Counted from the stretch's first letter, positions 15,026 through 24,463 are shown. The stretch: 64,000 nt of DNA from an uncultured Prevotellaceae bacterium (GCA_937898415.1 CALDLA010000122.1:1-64000), one strand, 5' to 3'. Notes: generated from the letters alone by a model not told the origin. A program made the numbers and translations.

Positions 15026-16468
15026 TTACATATCTTCGTAAGTATCCAGATAGGTGACATGGGTGACAAGGTACTCGTCGACACCATGCTTGCCGTCGGC
15101 ACCGCCGATACCGCTCTTCTTCATGCCAGCGTGGAAGCCCTGGATGGCCTCGAAGTGCTCGCGGTTGACGTAAGTCTCGCCGAACTCCAGTTCGCGGCAG
15201 GCCTTCACGGCGATGTTCAGGTCCTTGGTGAAGATGCTCGAGGCCAGACCGTACTCGCAGTCGTTGGCAAACTTGATAGCCTCGTCAATGTCAGAGAACT
15301 CAATCAGCGGGATGACCGGACCGAAGGTCTCCTCATGGATGATGTCCATGTCCTGACGGCAGTCGTCGAGCACGGTAGCGGCGTAGAAGTAGCCCTTCTC
15401 GCCTACCCTATGGCCACCGCAGAGCAGCTTGGCGCCCTGCTTGATGGCGCGCTCCACCTTCTCGGTGACACTCTCCAAGGCACGCTGCTCGACCAGCGGG
15501 CCCATGTCAACGCTCTCGTCGGCACAGGGGTCACCCACCTTCACGGCCTTCATCTTCTCTACCAGTATCTTCGTGAACTCAGCCTTCACCTCTTTCTGTA
15601 CATAGACGCGCTCGGCATTGTTACAAATCTGACCGTTGTTGCCGATGCGTGAGTCGACAATCCACTGGGCGGCTCGCTCCAGGTCGGCATCCTTCATGAC
15701 GATGGCCGGGGCCTTGCCGCCAAGTTCCAACGATACCTTGGTGATGTTCTTCGAGGCAGCTGCCATAATGCTCTCACCGGCACTGACGGAGCCCGTCACC
15801 GAGACGATGTCAATCTTCGGGCTTCCGGCCATCTCGTTGCCAATGACCGAACCCTTACCGGTCACAATGTTGATAACGCCGGCGGGCAGCCCCGTCTCGG
15901 CGACGACCTTGGCAAACTCGGTACAGTTCTCGGGCGTCAGCTGCGAGGGTTTGATGACGATGGTACATCCGGCAATCAGCGCGGCACCGGCCTTGCGGGC
16001 AATGAGGAAGAACGGGAAGTTCCAGGGCAGGATGCCGGCCACCACACCGATGGGTTTCTTCGTCAGCAGGATGGTCTCGTTCGGACGGTCGCTGGGGATA
16101 ATCTCGCCCTCAATATGGCGGGCAAAGGTGGCCATATACTCAAAGTAGGCAATGGTGGCACCCACCTCGATAGCAGCCCAGGTGCGGGTCTTGCCCTGCT
16201 CTCGCATAATAATCTCGGTGAACTCCTTCTCACGCTTCTTGATGCCGTCAGCCATCTTCAGCAGATAGCCGGCACGCTCAATGGCAGGCGTCTTGGCCCA
16301 GGCTTTCTGGGCGGCACGGGCGGCATCGAGGGCACGGTTTACGTCCTCAATGGTGCCTTCCGGCTGACGTGAGATTACTTCCTCGGTTGAGGGATTCAAC
16401 ACATTAATCCACTGGCCGTTCGAACTCTCGCAGAACTGACCGTTGATGTACATTTGTAAGTCTTTCAT
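15026..16468 (-). CDS. aldA: Lactaldehyde/glycolaldehyde dehydrogenase
   Basis: 480 residues from the ATG at 16466-16468. Very close in order and wording to E. coli AldA: MYINGQF near the start, ILPWNFPFFLIARK, VTGSVSAGE (NAD binding), catalytic Glu in LELGGKAPAIV, catalytic Cys in GQICNNAERVYVQK, HEETFGPV and GFHAGMKKSGIGGADGKHG near the end. It oxidises L-lactaldehyde (from L-fucose or L-rhamnose) to L-lactate with NAD+. It is the promoter-proximal gene of an operon whose other members oxidise lactate, which supports lactaldehyde as substrate. Confidence 0.92.
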   Translation of the reverse strand: MKDLQMYINGQFCESSNGQWINVLNPSTEEVISRQPEGTIEDVNRALDAARAAQKAWAKTPAIERAGYLLKMADGIKKREKEFTEIIMREQGKTRTWAAIEVGATIAYFEYMATFARHIEGEIIPSDRPNETILLTKKPIGVVAGILPWNFPFFLIARKAGAALIAGCTIVIKPSQLTPENCTEFAKVVAETGLPAGVINIVTGKGSVIGNEMAGSPKIDIVSVTGSVSAGESIMAAASKNITKVSLELGGKAPAIVMKDADLERAAQWIVDSRIGNNGQICNNAERVYVQKEVKAEFTKILVEKMKAVKVGDPCADESVDMGPLVEQRALESVTEKVERAIKQGAKLLCGGHRVGEKGYFYAATVLDDCRQDMDIIHEETFGPVIPLIEFSDIDEAIKFANDCEYGLASSIFTKDLNIAVKACRELEFGETYVNREHFEAIQGFHAGMKKSGIGGADGKHGVDEYLVTHVTYLDTYEDM

Positions 16469-16520
16469 ACGTGTCTTGGTTTTTGCTTTAATGATTAGTG
16501 TAGGTTTGTAATATTCTCCG

Positions 16521-16552
16521 CAAAAGTACGAATAATTTATCAAATCAGCAAA
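16521..16552 (-). promoter_or_regulatory. Promoter of the aldA-lutABC operon
   Basis: Minus-strand TTTG (16552-16549), 20 bp, TACTTTTG (16528-16521). It leaves a leader of about 45-50 nt before the aldA ATG. No obvious operator palindrome was seen. Confidence 0.75.
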
Positions 16553-16601
16553 TTTTCGAGCAATTTTCCTTCGTTTCAGTAAGAATATTAGAAAAATGTC
16601 G

Positions 16602-16609
16602 TATCTTTG
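16602..16609 (+). promoter_or_regulatory. -7 box of holB
   Basis: TATCTTTG lies 11 nt before the holB ATG. No convincing TTTG -33 element was seen. Confidence 0.5.
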
Positions 16610-16620
16610 CAAACTAAATA

Positions 16621-17745
16621 ATGACATTCAACGACGTTATAGGACAGGAAGAGGTGCGCGACCGCCTGCTGCAGATGACCCGCGAAGGCCGCCTGCCTCA
16701 TGCCATCATGCTCTGCGGCCCGCAGGGTGTGGGCAAGAAGGCATTGTCCGTCGCCTTTGCCTGCCACCTGCTCACAAAATCCCCAGAGGTCCCAGGAGCC
16801 CCAGAGGCCCCCATGCTCCGCAAGCTCGAGCACCCCGACCTGCACTTCACCTACCCCACCATCAAGCTACCGTCGATGAGTACCGACCACAAGCCGACGA
16901 GCGATGACTTTGCCCGTGAGTGGCACGAGCTCATCATGCAGGGGCCTTACTTCACCATGGACGAGTGGATGACGGCCATGGGCGGTGAGAACCAGCAGGC
17001 GGTCATCACCGCCGGCGAGAGCGAGGCCCTGATGCGCAAGCTGAGTCTGAAGTCCAGTCAGGGAGGTTACAAGGTGAGCGTCGTCTGGCTGCCTGAGCGC
17101 ATGAACATCGAATGTGCCAACAAACTGCTGAAGCTCATTGAGGAACCGCCCAGCCAGACGGTCTTCATCATGGTGTGCGAGGAGCCCGACAAACTGTTGG
17201 AGACCATCCGCAGCCGTGTGCAGCGCATCGATGTGAAGAAACTGCCGGCAGAGGTCATCTGCCAGGCACTCATCTCGCGGCGCGGTGTCAGCGAGGAGGC
17301 CGCCCGCCGTATCAGCCGACTGGCCAACGGCTCGTGGCTGAAGGCGCTGGAGGAGTTGCAGGTAGGCACCGAGAACGAGCAGTTCCTCGACCTCTACATC
17401 TCGCTCATGCGACTGGCCTATCAGCGAAAAGTTCGCGACCTGAGGAAGTGGAGCGAGGTGATGGCAGGCTTCGGCCGTGAGAAGCAGAAACGGTTCCTTC
17501 AGTATTTCCTGCGCATGACGCGCGAGTGTTTCATTTATAATTTTCAGCAGCAGGAACTCATCTACATGACTCAGCAGGAGGAGGACTTCGCCCGTAACTT
17601 CGCCCGCTTCGTGGGTGAGGCCAACATCCTCCCCCTCTACGATCTGGCCAACCGTGCCATCCGCGACATCGGTCAGAACGCCAACGCCAAAATCGTCTTC
17701 TTCGACTTCGCCCTCCAAACCATCATCCTGCTGTTGCAGAAATAA
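16621..17745 (+). CDS. holB: DNA polymerase III subunit delta' (clamp loader)
   Basis: 374 residues, usual length. N-terminal AAA+ domain: FNDVIGQEEVRDRLLQM, HAIMLCGPQGVGKK (P-loop-like), HPDLHFTYP, KVSVVWLPERMN and NKLLKLIEEPPSQTVFIMVCEEPDKLLETIRSRVQRI (the EEPP and SRC-like region, here SRVQ). The C-terminal helical region is LANGSWLKALEEL onward. It loads the sliding clamp with DnaX and HolA. Where homologues often have a cysteine zinc module before HPDLHF, this protein has SPEVPGAPEAP encoded by 9-bp repeats (16783-16809). Confidence 0.9.
   Translation: MTFNDVIGQEEVRDRLLQMTREGRLPHAIMLCGPQGVGKKALSVAFACHLLTKSPEVPGAPEAPMLRKLEHPDLHFTYPTIKLPSMSTDHKPTSDDFAREWHELIMQGPYFTMDEWMTAMGGENQQAVITAGESEALMRKLSLKSSQGGYKVSVVWLPERMNIECANKLLKLIEEPPSQTVFIMVCEEPDKLLETIRSRVQRIDVKKLPAEVICQALISRRGVSEEAARRISRLANGSWLKALEELQVGTENEQFLDLYISLMRLAYQRKVRDLRKWSEVMAGFGREKQKRFLQYFLRMTRECFIYNFQQQELIYMTQQEEDFARNFARFVGEANILPLYDLANRAIRDIGQNANAKIVFFDFALQTIILLLQK
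16783..16809 (+). repeat. In-frame 9-bp repeats in holB
   Basis: Three units, CCAGAGGTC, CCAGGAGCC and CCAGAGGCC, encode PEVPGAPEA. They match the unit type in the DUF349 gene (2025-2096). Confidence 0.75.
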
Positions 17746-17749
17746 AACG

Positions 17750-17786
17750 AACCGCCCCACCAAGCCATTTGCTCAGTGGGGCGGTT
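17750..17786 (-). terminator. Hairpin between convergent holB and the small-peptide gene
   Basis: An 11-bp stem AACCGCCCCAC / GTGGGGCGGTT (17750-17760 with 17776-17786). On the minus strand it is followed by CGTTTTATTT, a usable U tract; the plus-strand side lacks one. It probably ends both transcripts. Confidence 0.7.
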
Positions 17787-17795
17787 TCGCGTTAG

Positions 17796-17978
17796 TTACC
17801 AGGCACCGCTGATGGGTGCGGGGGCGGGCAGGCCATCGGCGCCGCCGCCGATGAGCTGGTCAATGGGATCGGTACCCAGACCTTCGGTGTTCACTTCGGT
17901 CACTGAAGCTTGCAGCAGGCAGTCGTCTGTGCAGAAGTCCATCACTTCTATTGCGGGGGTCAAATATATCTTTTTCAT
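17796..17978 (-). CDS. Small conserved CTDDC-motif peptide (cassette 1)
   Basis: 60 residues, starting MKKIYLTPAIEVMDFCTDD, then CLLQASVTEVNTEGL and a Gly/Ala/Pro-rich end finishing SGAW. It is clearly paralogous to the 61-residue product at 24278-24463: same start, CTDDCLLQASVT, TEGL and a final (S/G)AW. Short proteins beginning MKKxYxxPxxEV are common and uncharacterised in Bacteroidales. No signal peptide. The gene lies 16 bp after the giant LRR gene and has GGAGGA 7 nt before its ATG, a strong Shine-Dalgarno that is unusual in this phylum. Function unknown; a RiPP-like or regulatory peptide is only speculation. Confidence 0.75.
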   Translation of the reverse strand: MKKIYLTPAIEVMDFCTDDCLLQASVTEVNTEGLGTDPIDQLIGGGADGLPAPAPISGAW

Positions 17979-17985
17979 TTTTCAG

Positions 17986-17991
17986 TCCTCC
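17986..17991 (-). promoter_or_regulatory. Strong Shine-Dalgarno of the small peptide gene
   Basis: Minus-strand GGAGGA with a 7-nt spacer to the ATG at 17978. The same arrangement occurs at 24471-24476 before the paralogue. Confidence 0.8.
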
Positions 17992-17994
17992 TTC

Positions 17995-20900
17995 TTACTT
18001 TACAATCGTCTTCTTACCATTATTTATATATACACCCTTCGCCGTCGGCCGACCGCTGAGCTTCCGACCGTCCACGGAGTACCACTCGTCAGCCAGCTGT
18101 TCACTATTCACTCCTACACTATTCACTAGCGTAGCGCCGCCGTCCTCGCCGAAGTCCATGCTGATGCTGCGCACGGCATTAGGATCCTTCAGCACGAAGT
18201 AGGCGCGGAAGCCCTTCATGTCGGCAGGCAGCGTCTCCGGGTAGTACAACTTGTTTTCTGCACCGAGGAACAACACCGACTTCGGGTCACCCATGATGGT
18301 GGTCTTCCAGCACGTTGACCAGAATTCAACATAGTCGGTTGATATGCCCGATTCCCATAAATACACCTCACCATTTATAATCTGGTCAGCAAGGTTCACG
18401 TCCTGTCCAACCTTTATCAAGTAGGGATTACAAGCCGAAATGGCATCAGCATCTTCAAAGGTCAGCGTCAATACGCCGTTGACCAGTGTCGAACTGTCTA
18501 TCTGCTTCACCTTCACCCCCTGGCCGAAGACCTCGGCAGGGTCATTGATGGTGACTGGCGAGGCGAACGTATTCCAGCTACCCGCCTTGAGCGTGCGCTC
18601 CAGGACGACGGACACTTCCTTACCTTCCCACGGAGTGACTTTATCGCCAATAGCATAGTCATCGTCATCTTCGCTCAGGTTCAAAAGTGCCTCGTCAGAG
18701 AATTTGAACGAGATAGGGCCGAAGGCCGAGATATTAGGTTCCGTCGTAAAGGTGCCGGTCAGGTTGGTGCCGTCGGCTGCAAACATCACGATGACCTCAC
18801 TATCCTCATCCATATAAAAGGTGATGTCGCTAGTGCCGTCACCGTCGAGGTCGTAGTAGTCATAATAGTCATGGCCCAACAGCTGTCCTTTCTGCCAGTA
18901 AAGCATCAGCAGTCCCTCAAATGCCAGCAGATCGTCTTCGTCATCACCAATTGCGACCTGGTTCCCGTCGCTCAGGTCGTAGGTCAATGGTGTCTGTGTA
19001 CCATACTCAGGGGTCAGCGTGACGTTCTCGGCGGGCATCTTGAAGTAGTACATCAATTCTTTTGGGGTTATATCAATGTCGGGCGAAGTCTCCCAGCCTG
19101 TCACATACTGTCCATCCACCGCATCAGGCAGGACATACACCGTTGAGCCGGCTTTGAACTCAGTGACGGGGGTTTCCATCGCCACATGCGGATCAGGCTC
19201 TTGGGCAAACGCCTTGCCACCTGTGATGTTTACAGTGTAGGTGACTAAAGCCGAGGGGTCGCCGATAACCACATGCGTGGCGGCATTGCCGTCGGCATCG
19301 GCAATGGTCGTATAGGCTTTGTTGCCACTACCTAACGTCTTTATCTCCGCATTCTCAGGCTCTATAATGGCGTAGTTGCTGGGGATGTTGAGCTTGGCAT
19401 CGCCATTCAATTCGATAGCCCGTATAGTCCCGCCATCGAGCGTCCATGTGCCTGACACCAAAGTAACGTCACCAGTTGAAGTGATAGCAGGGGTATTCTT
19501 TGACGTTGCTGTCAAGTCACCTGTGACAATGAGTGTTCCGTATGACGTGATACATGGTGAACTAGCATTCAACTCATGATTCGTGCCATTCAGGACTATG
19601 GTTGTAGCACTGATACCGACTCCACTAGACGTGATTGTCGTATTACCATTGACGGTGATTGTCGTTGCATAAATGTAATAGTTTGACGTTAGATTACCGT
19701 TGACAATCAAGTCATGACAGTTGCTGATAGCCGGCGACATGGTTTTGAACGTGATGTCGCCATTGACGGTCAGTTTCCTGTTATCGCCACTCATGCTGAT
19801 GCCAAGGATGTTACTTTCCACAACGAGTCCCTTGGGGGCGTTGATGACCAGGTCGATGCTGTCGGCATAGATCTTAGCTGCGCTGTGCATACCGCTGATG
19901 GTCGTCGTGCCCGAAGAGAAGGTCAGTGTACCCGTACCTTCGCCCGGCTCGTACGTCACCGTGCCGTTGCCTAATACGTCGTCCTTATTGACCTCCGTCA
20001 CCTGCGTATCACCAACCCAGACGGGGTAGGTGACAACGTAATCTTCTTCAACGATGTTTCTAAAGTTACTCCAGACCTCCGTTGCTTCGTAAGCAGACTT
20101 TGTACCGATAGGAACGTAGAGCGTAGCATTTGTGTAAGTATCATCAGAAAAAACATAGTCCCCCGTCGCAAATGGGGTCTCAATCAGAGAATGGATTTCC
20201 TTCAAGGCAGTACAGTCCCAAAACGCAGAATAATTGATACTCGTCACACTACTGGGGATGACGACAGCAGTAAGATTACTACAGTCTTGGAAAGCGTTCT
20301 CATCGATGACCTCCAAGCCGTCAGGAAGGGTGATGCCCGTCAGACCAGTAAAGTGATAGTAGGCTCTTATTCCAATTGCCTTTACATCGCTTGGTATCAC
20401 CGTCACGTTGCAACCCTGTATCAGCGTATTTGTCTCAGTCTCGATAATGGCATTGCAGCCACCGCGTGAATCATACTTGGCATTACCGCTTTCCACCTCC
20501 AAAGAGGTTAAAGCCTCACAACCCCACAACGGGTAATTTCCAATGCTCGTTACACTCTTGGGAATCGTCAAAGAAGTCAGTCTAATATCTCCGCCAAAGA
20601 CAGCATTACCGATGGATTGTATGCCTTCTGACAATGTCACTGTTGTCAAGCCTTCGCAATTATTGAAGGCAAAATCCTTAATGGTGGTCACGCTGCCGGG
20701 TATTGTCAAGGTAGTGAGGTTAGGACAGTATTGGATTGACCGAATTCCAATACTGGTCACGCTATTAGGAATTGTTAAAGAGGTCAGCCCAGAGCAGTAA
20801 CGGAAAGCATAACTGCCAATCGACGTTACGGTGTATTCTACTCCATCGCTATTCACCGTTTCAGGTATGACGATATCGCCAGAATAGGAATACTCATTTT

Positions 20901-23900
20901 GCTCATTGGTAGGTAACTTACAAGTCACTACTGCCGTCTTATTATCTGGATGAAGGATGTAATAGAAGGGGATTCCGCCAGCATTGGCAATTTCCTTAAA
21001 CTCACCATCAACGATATCACTGAATTTATCCCACTCAGTATCCGTGTCCTGATAATTAGACTTCGCGCCCGTAGGAACCACAAGTGTAGCTGTGCTGTAT
21101 ATATTGTAGAAAACGTTGTTCCCTAACTGGCATGGATCTGTCATCTCAGAAATGATTCTTTTAATGCCACTATCATAGAACGCATATTTTCCGATGGACT
21201 TCAGACTGTTAGGAAGGTTGATCTCCGTCAGGTTATCACAGTCGAAAAATGCCCCATCTCCGATAGTCTCCAGCTGAGAGGGAAGTGTAATCTTCGACAA
21301 GTTATCGCAGTCTTCAAACGCCCATTCGCCGATAGCTGTTACGCTGTTGGCGATGTCAACGGAAGTCAGTCCGGCACAGTCAAAGAATGCTCCATATCCG
21401 ATAGTTTCCACACCATCAGGGATGACGATGGAGGTCATTTTCGTCAGACTGGTAAAACACCCTTGTCCAAGCGTCTTCACCGTATTGGGGATAACAGTCG
21501 CGTTACATCCCGCTATCAACACATCCGTCTCAGAATCGATAATGGCATTGCAGCCATCACGCGAATCATACTTGGTATTACCGCTTTCAACGTTCAAGCT
21601 GGTCAGGCCATTACAACCAGCGAATGGGTTGACTCCCATCTTCGTCACATTTCGAGGGATGGTGAAGGAGGTCAAAGAAGGACAACTTTGGAACGCCCAG
21701 CTGTCAATCGTCGTAACACTACTGGGGATGGTGACAGAGGTCAGGTCCTTACAATCGTAGAACGCCCCATATCCGACGGTTGTCACCGTATAGTCTGTAC
21801 CTCGGAAGGTCACCTTGTCAGGAATAGCTACGTTTCCTGAATATGAGTTGTAGTCATCGTCCCTATAGGTAACTTCCGCCGTCTTTGCTTCTCCATCCAA
21901 GTTGTAATAGAGGTCACCAATCAGTACTTTGCCGCTGTATGGCTCACCGGAATTGTTTCCCCCCTGACTTCCTATCATATACTGGAGCGACAGGTTCCTG
22001 TAGGCCGGACCCCATTGGCCTGAATAATTGTCAGCAGCCTGGCCTCTTACCGTATACCTCAGTTTACGGGTTCCGGGGAACAACTTGAACGGCTTGGTCT
22101 CAAATAGAGTCCAATCCAAGTAGGCGTTGAGGTCATCGAGCACTGTGACCGTTGCAAGCTGAATATCGTTGCCATCGAGCATGTCTACTATGATATTGCT
22201 CACTCTTGCACCATTCCCCTCATCATCTATCGATGCAGACGCCATTTCGGCGGATGCTACACATATCACTTTTTCATTGTCGACATCCTCATCGCTAATA
22301 CCGAAGTCTGACAGGTTGACGGTTTGCGTGAGTTTACATACTCTATAAGACGAAAGCCAATAGTATAAGCCGTTATAACTACGTATTCTCCAGCCATCAC
22401 CACCGTCCGTTTTCGTCCAGCCGTTGTAGGTACCATCGCACTGGCCGTTTGTGAGCAACTCTGTTCCTGTGAACTCGAACTCATCTTCAACGATTTTTGC
22501 AAACTTCTTCCATCCATTCGTGTTCTGATACAGCTCCTTCGTTCCTACAGGGACATAAAGCGTAGCAGTGCTGTAAATATCATCATTAAACGTTTCATCG
22601 GCTATTTCTGTGGGATTCTTTATCAAGGAATGAATTTCCGTCAATTTAGAACTAAGAAATGCATATTGTTCGATGGATGTCACGTTCTTGCCGATAGTTA
22701 GGGTTGTCGTATTGGCGTATTGAATTATATATCCTCCAACGGTCGTTACGCTGTTGGGGATGTTTAATTCCGTAATGCCAGAGTTACTGAAAGCATACTC
22801 TTCAATCACAGTCACACTTTCGGGAATAGCAATGCCTCCTTTAATGGCCACACAAGCATAAAAAGCGTATTTTCCAATGCTTGTGACGGTGTTGGGAATC
22901 GTCACACTATTCATACCGCGGCCTTCACGAAATGCATTGTCTCCTATTCTCGTCACTTCATACTCCACGCCTTTGTAGGTCACCGTTTCGGGAATAACGA
23001 TGTCCTTAAAATTAGTTAGTTGGAAGTTCGCATCATAATTATCAGCATCATCCTTGAAGGTGACTTCCGCCGTCTTTGTATCTCCATTCAGGTTGTAATA
23101 GAGGTCTCCAATCTGTTGTTTCGTAATGATCGGTTCATCTGGCAATTTCCCTTCAATTTCCCATAAGTAGTTCATGTCGTAACTGTATTCAGCCAAGGGG
23201 CCGTTGTCACTTGAGTTGACCGTCCAGAAGGCACTGCCTACCTTGGCCCAGCCTGAGGTACCGCCCTTGGCATTCGTGGAGCGGACGGCATACTTGCCCT
23301 CCACGTTAAGGAAGAACACCTGCGCTTCCCATGTTGTACGCGAATTCTTGTTCGTGGTGCATAGGTGTCCCTCCCTCAAAGCCGATCCGTCTTCTTTGCT
23401 GGAATTGGTAAAATAGGTGCTGCTATTTTTGACATAAACACCGTTGTCATATTCCCCATCCCCATCAGACGTTTTGGGGGCCACCTTATTAAAGCTGAAC
23501 AGCGGAGCATCGGCCACGTTGGGCGACAGCTTGCCTTCTCCGGTGAGGTAGTACTTCACGCCATCAACCATCGTAAATATTCGGTAGTTCCCTTTATCCT
23601 TGATTGCTATGAGAGCCCTATCGTAGTCGTCAATGGCAGTCTCCTCAAGTTCCCATACGTAGTTCATGTCATAGCTGTATTCAGCCACGGGGCCGTTGTC
23701 GCTTGAGTCAACTGTCCAGAAGGCAGTGCCAACCTTGGCCCAGCTTGTGGTGCCGCCCTTGGCATTCGTGGAGCGGACGGCATACTTGCCCTCCGCGTTG
23801 AGGAAGAACACCTGCGCTTCCCATGTTGTACGCGAATTTTCATTCGTGACGCATAGGTGGCCCTCCTCCAAAGACGATCCGTCTTCTTTGCTGGAATTGG

Positions 23901-24237
23901 TAAAATAATAATTGCCGTTTTTTATATAGAAACCGGTTTCGAATTCCCTTTCAGTCGAACTGGTGGGCGTCACCTTATTAAAGCGGAACAACGGAGCATC
24001 GTCCACATTGGTCGACAGTTTGCCTTCTCCGGTGACGTAGTACTTCTGGGTACCGACCATCGTAAATATGCGGTAACGATAGCCGTCCTTGATAGCTTTG
24101 AGGGCTCGATCGTAATCGGCCTGAATGTCGGCCGCAGATTTCTCCACTGCCTGTGCCCCGGCAGTGGTCAATAGAACAAGGAGCAGCGTCAGTGCTGCCC
24201 TCGCCCAACTGATTGTTTTAGTTATTAATTGTTTCAT
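17995..24237 (-). CDS. Giant BspA-like leucine-rich repeat surface protein
   Basis: 2080 residues from the ATG at 24235-24237, which starts a clear signal peptide (MKQLITKTISWARAALTLLLVLL...AGAQA). A frame extension upstream would destroy it and run into the small gene. Order of parts: two similar units of about 170 residues (each with YRIFTMV..KYY.TGEGKLS and FTNSSKEDGS); BspA/LRR_5 repeats of the VTSIGxYAFxxCxxLTSVTIPxSV type; a jelly-roll-like module (about 595-760); two further LRR_5 blocks (to about 1400); a region resembling the carbohydrate-binding Cthe_2159 type (VTVNGNTTITSSG strands, about 1420-1640); an InlB-B-repeat-like stretch; a beta-rich C-terminal domain; and the tail WYSVDGRKLSGRPTAKGVYINNGKKTIVK (two blocks). 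BspA proteins mediate adhesion; a surface adhesin role is inferred. Confidence 0.85.
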   Translation of the reverse strand: MKQLITKTISWARAALTLLLVLLTTAGAQAVEKSAADIQADYDRALKAIKDGYRYRIFTMVGTQKYYVTGEGKLSTNVDDAPLFRFNKVTPTSSTEREFETGFYIKNGNYYFTNSSKEDGSSLEEGHLCVTNENSRTTWEAQVFFLNAEGKYAVRSTNAKGGTTSWAKVGTAFWTVDSSDNGPVAEYSYDMNYVWELEETAIDDYDRALIAIKDKGNYRIFTMVDGVKYYLTGEGKLSPNVADAPLFSFNKVAPKTSDGDGEYDNGVYVKNSSTYFTNSSKEDGSALREGHLCTTNKNSRTTWEAQVFFLNVEGKYAVRSTNAKGGTSGWAKVGSAFWTVNSSDNGPLAEYSYDMNYLWEIEGKLPDEPIITKQQIGDLYYNLNGDTKTAEVTFKDDADNYDANFQLTNFKDIVIPETVTYKGVEYEVTRIGDNAFREGRGMNSVTIPNTVTSIGKYAFYACVAIKGGIAIPESVTVIEEYAFSNSGITELNIPNSVTTVGGYIIQYANTTTLTIGKNVTSIEQYAFLSSKLTEIHSLIKNPTEIADETFNDDIYSTATLYVPVGTKELYQNTNGWKKFAKIVEDEFEFTGTELLTNGQCDGTYNGWTKTDGGDGWRIRSYNGLYYWLSSYRVCKLTQTVNLSDFGISDEDVDNEKVICVASAEMASASIDDEGNGARVSNIIVDMLDGNDIQLATVTVLDDLNAYLDWTLFETKPFKLFPGTRKLRYTVRGQAADNYSGQWGPAYRNLSLQYMIGSQGGNNSGEPYSGKVLIGDLYYNLDGEAKTAEVTYRDDDYNSYSGNVAIPDKVTFRGTDYTVTTVGYGAFYDCKDLTSVTIPSSVTTIDSWAFQSCPSLTSFTIPRNVTKMGVNPFAGCNGLTSLNVESGNTKYDSRDGCNAIIDSETDVLIAGCNATVIPNTVKTLGQGCFTSLTKMTSIVIPDGVETIGYGAFFDCAGLTSVDIANSVTAIGEWAFEDCDNLSKITLPSQLETIGDGAFFDCDNLTEINLPNSLKSIGKYAFYDSGIKRIISEMTDPCQLGNNVFYNIYSTATLVVPTGAKSNYQDTDTEWDKFSDIVDGEFKEIANAGGIPFYYILHPDNKTAVVTCKLPTNEQNEYSYSGDIVIPETVNSDGVEYTVTSIGSYAFRYCSGLTSLTIPNSVTSIGIRSIQYCPNLTTLTIPGSVTTIKDFAFNNCEGLTTVTLSEGIQSIGNAVFGGDIRLTSLTIPKSVTSIGNYPLWGCEALTSLEVESGNAKYDSRGGCNAIIETETNTLIQGCNVTVIPSDVKAIGIRAYYHFTGLTGITLPDGLEVIDENAFQDCSNLTAVVIPSSVTSINYSAFWDCTALKEIHSLIETPFATGDYVFSDDTYTNATLYVPIGTKSAYEATEVWSNFRNIVEEDYVVTYPVWVGDTQVTEVNKDDVLGNGTVTYEPGEGTGTLTFSSGTTTISGMHSAAKIYADSIDLVINAPKGLVVESNILGISMSGDNRKLTVNGDITFKTMSPAISNCHDLIVNGNLTSNYYIYATTITVNGNTTITSSGVGISATTIVLNGTNHELNASSPCITSYGTLIVTGDLTATSKNTPAITSTGDVTLVSGTWTLDGGTIRAIELNGDAKLNIPSNYAIIEPENAEIKTLGSGNKAYTTIADADGNAATHVVIGDPSALVTYTVNITGGKAFAQEPDPHVAMETPVTEFKAGSTVYVLPDAVDGQYVTGWETSPDIDITPKELMYYFKMPAENVTLTPEYGTQTPLTYDLSDGNQVAIGDDEDDLLAFEGLLMLYWQKGQLLGHDYYDYYDLDGDGTSDITFYMDEDSEVIVMFAADGTNLTGTFTTEPNISAFGPISFKFSDEALLNLSEDDDDYAIGDKVTPWEGKEVSVVLERTLKAGSWNTFASPVTINDPAEVFGQGVKVKQIDSSTLVNGVLTLTFEDADAISACNPYLIKVGQDVNLADQIINGEVYLWESGISTDYVEFWSTCWKTTIMGDPKSVLFLGAENKLYYPETLPADMKGFRAYFVLKDPNAVRSISMDFGEDGGATLVNSVGVNSEQLADEWYSVDGRKLSGRPTAKGVYINNGKKTIVK
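18099..18129 (-). repeat. 7/8-bp repeats before the C-terminal tail of LRR protein 1
   Basis: Variants of TTCACTA/TTCACTC, read GTGAATA-type on the coding strand, encode VNSVGVNSE directly before the WYSVDGRKL tail. One 8-bp step keeps the reading frame free of TGA. Confidence 0.65.
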
Positions 24238-24277
24238 ACAGTTTATGGTTAAATTGTTTTTAGTTGTTCCTCTGGAA

Positions 24278-24463
24278 TTACCATGCCGAGTAAATCGGGA
24301 AGGAGTAAGGCAGTCCGTCAGAGCCTTTGCCAAAGATGATTTGCTCTGCGGGGTCATCGCTTAAGCCTTCGGTGGTGACATCGGTCACTGATGCCTGCAG
24401 CAGGCAGTCGTCTGTGCAACAGTCCGTCATTTCTATCGTGGGTTTCAAATAGTTCTTTTTCAT
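24278..24463 (-). CDS. Small conserved CTDDC-motif peptide (cassette 2)
   Basis: 61 residues: MKKNYLKPTIEMTDCCTDD, then CLLQASVTDVTTEGLSDDP and an end PIYSAW. It has one more cysteine than its paralogue at 17796 (CCTDDC). It lies 15 bp after LRR protein 2 and 40 bp before LRR protein 1 on the minus strand, so it is in the same transcriptional direction as both. GGAGGA lies 7 nt before the ATG. Nucleotide similarity between the two cassettes continues from this gene into the 3' ends of the preceding LRR genes, which points to duplication or gene conversion. Function unknown. Confidence 0.75.
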   Translation of the reverse strand: MKKNYLKPTIEMTDCCTDDCLLQASVTDVTTEGLSDDPAEQIIFGKGSDGLPYSFPIYSAW

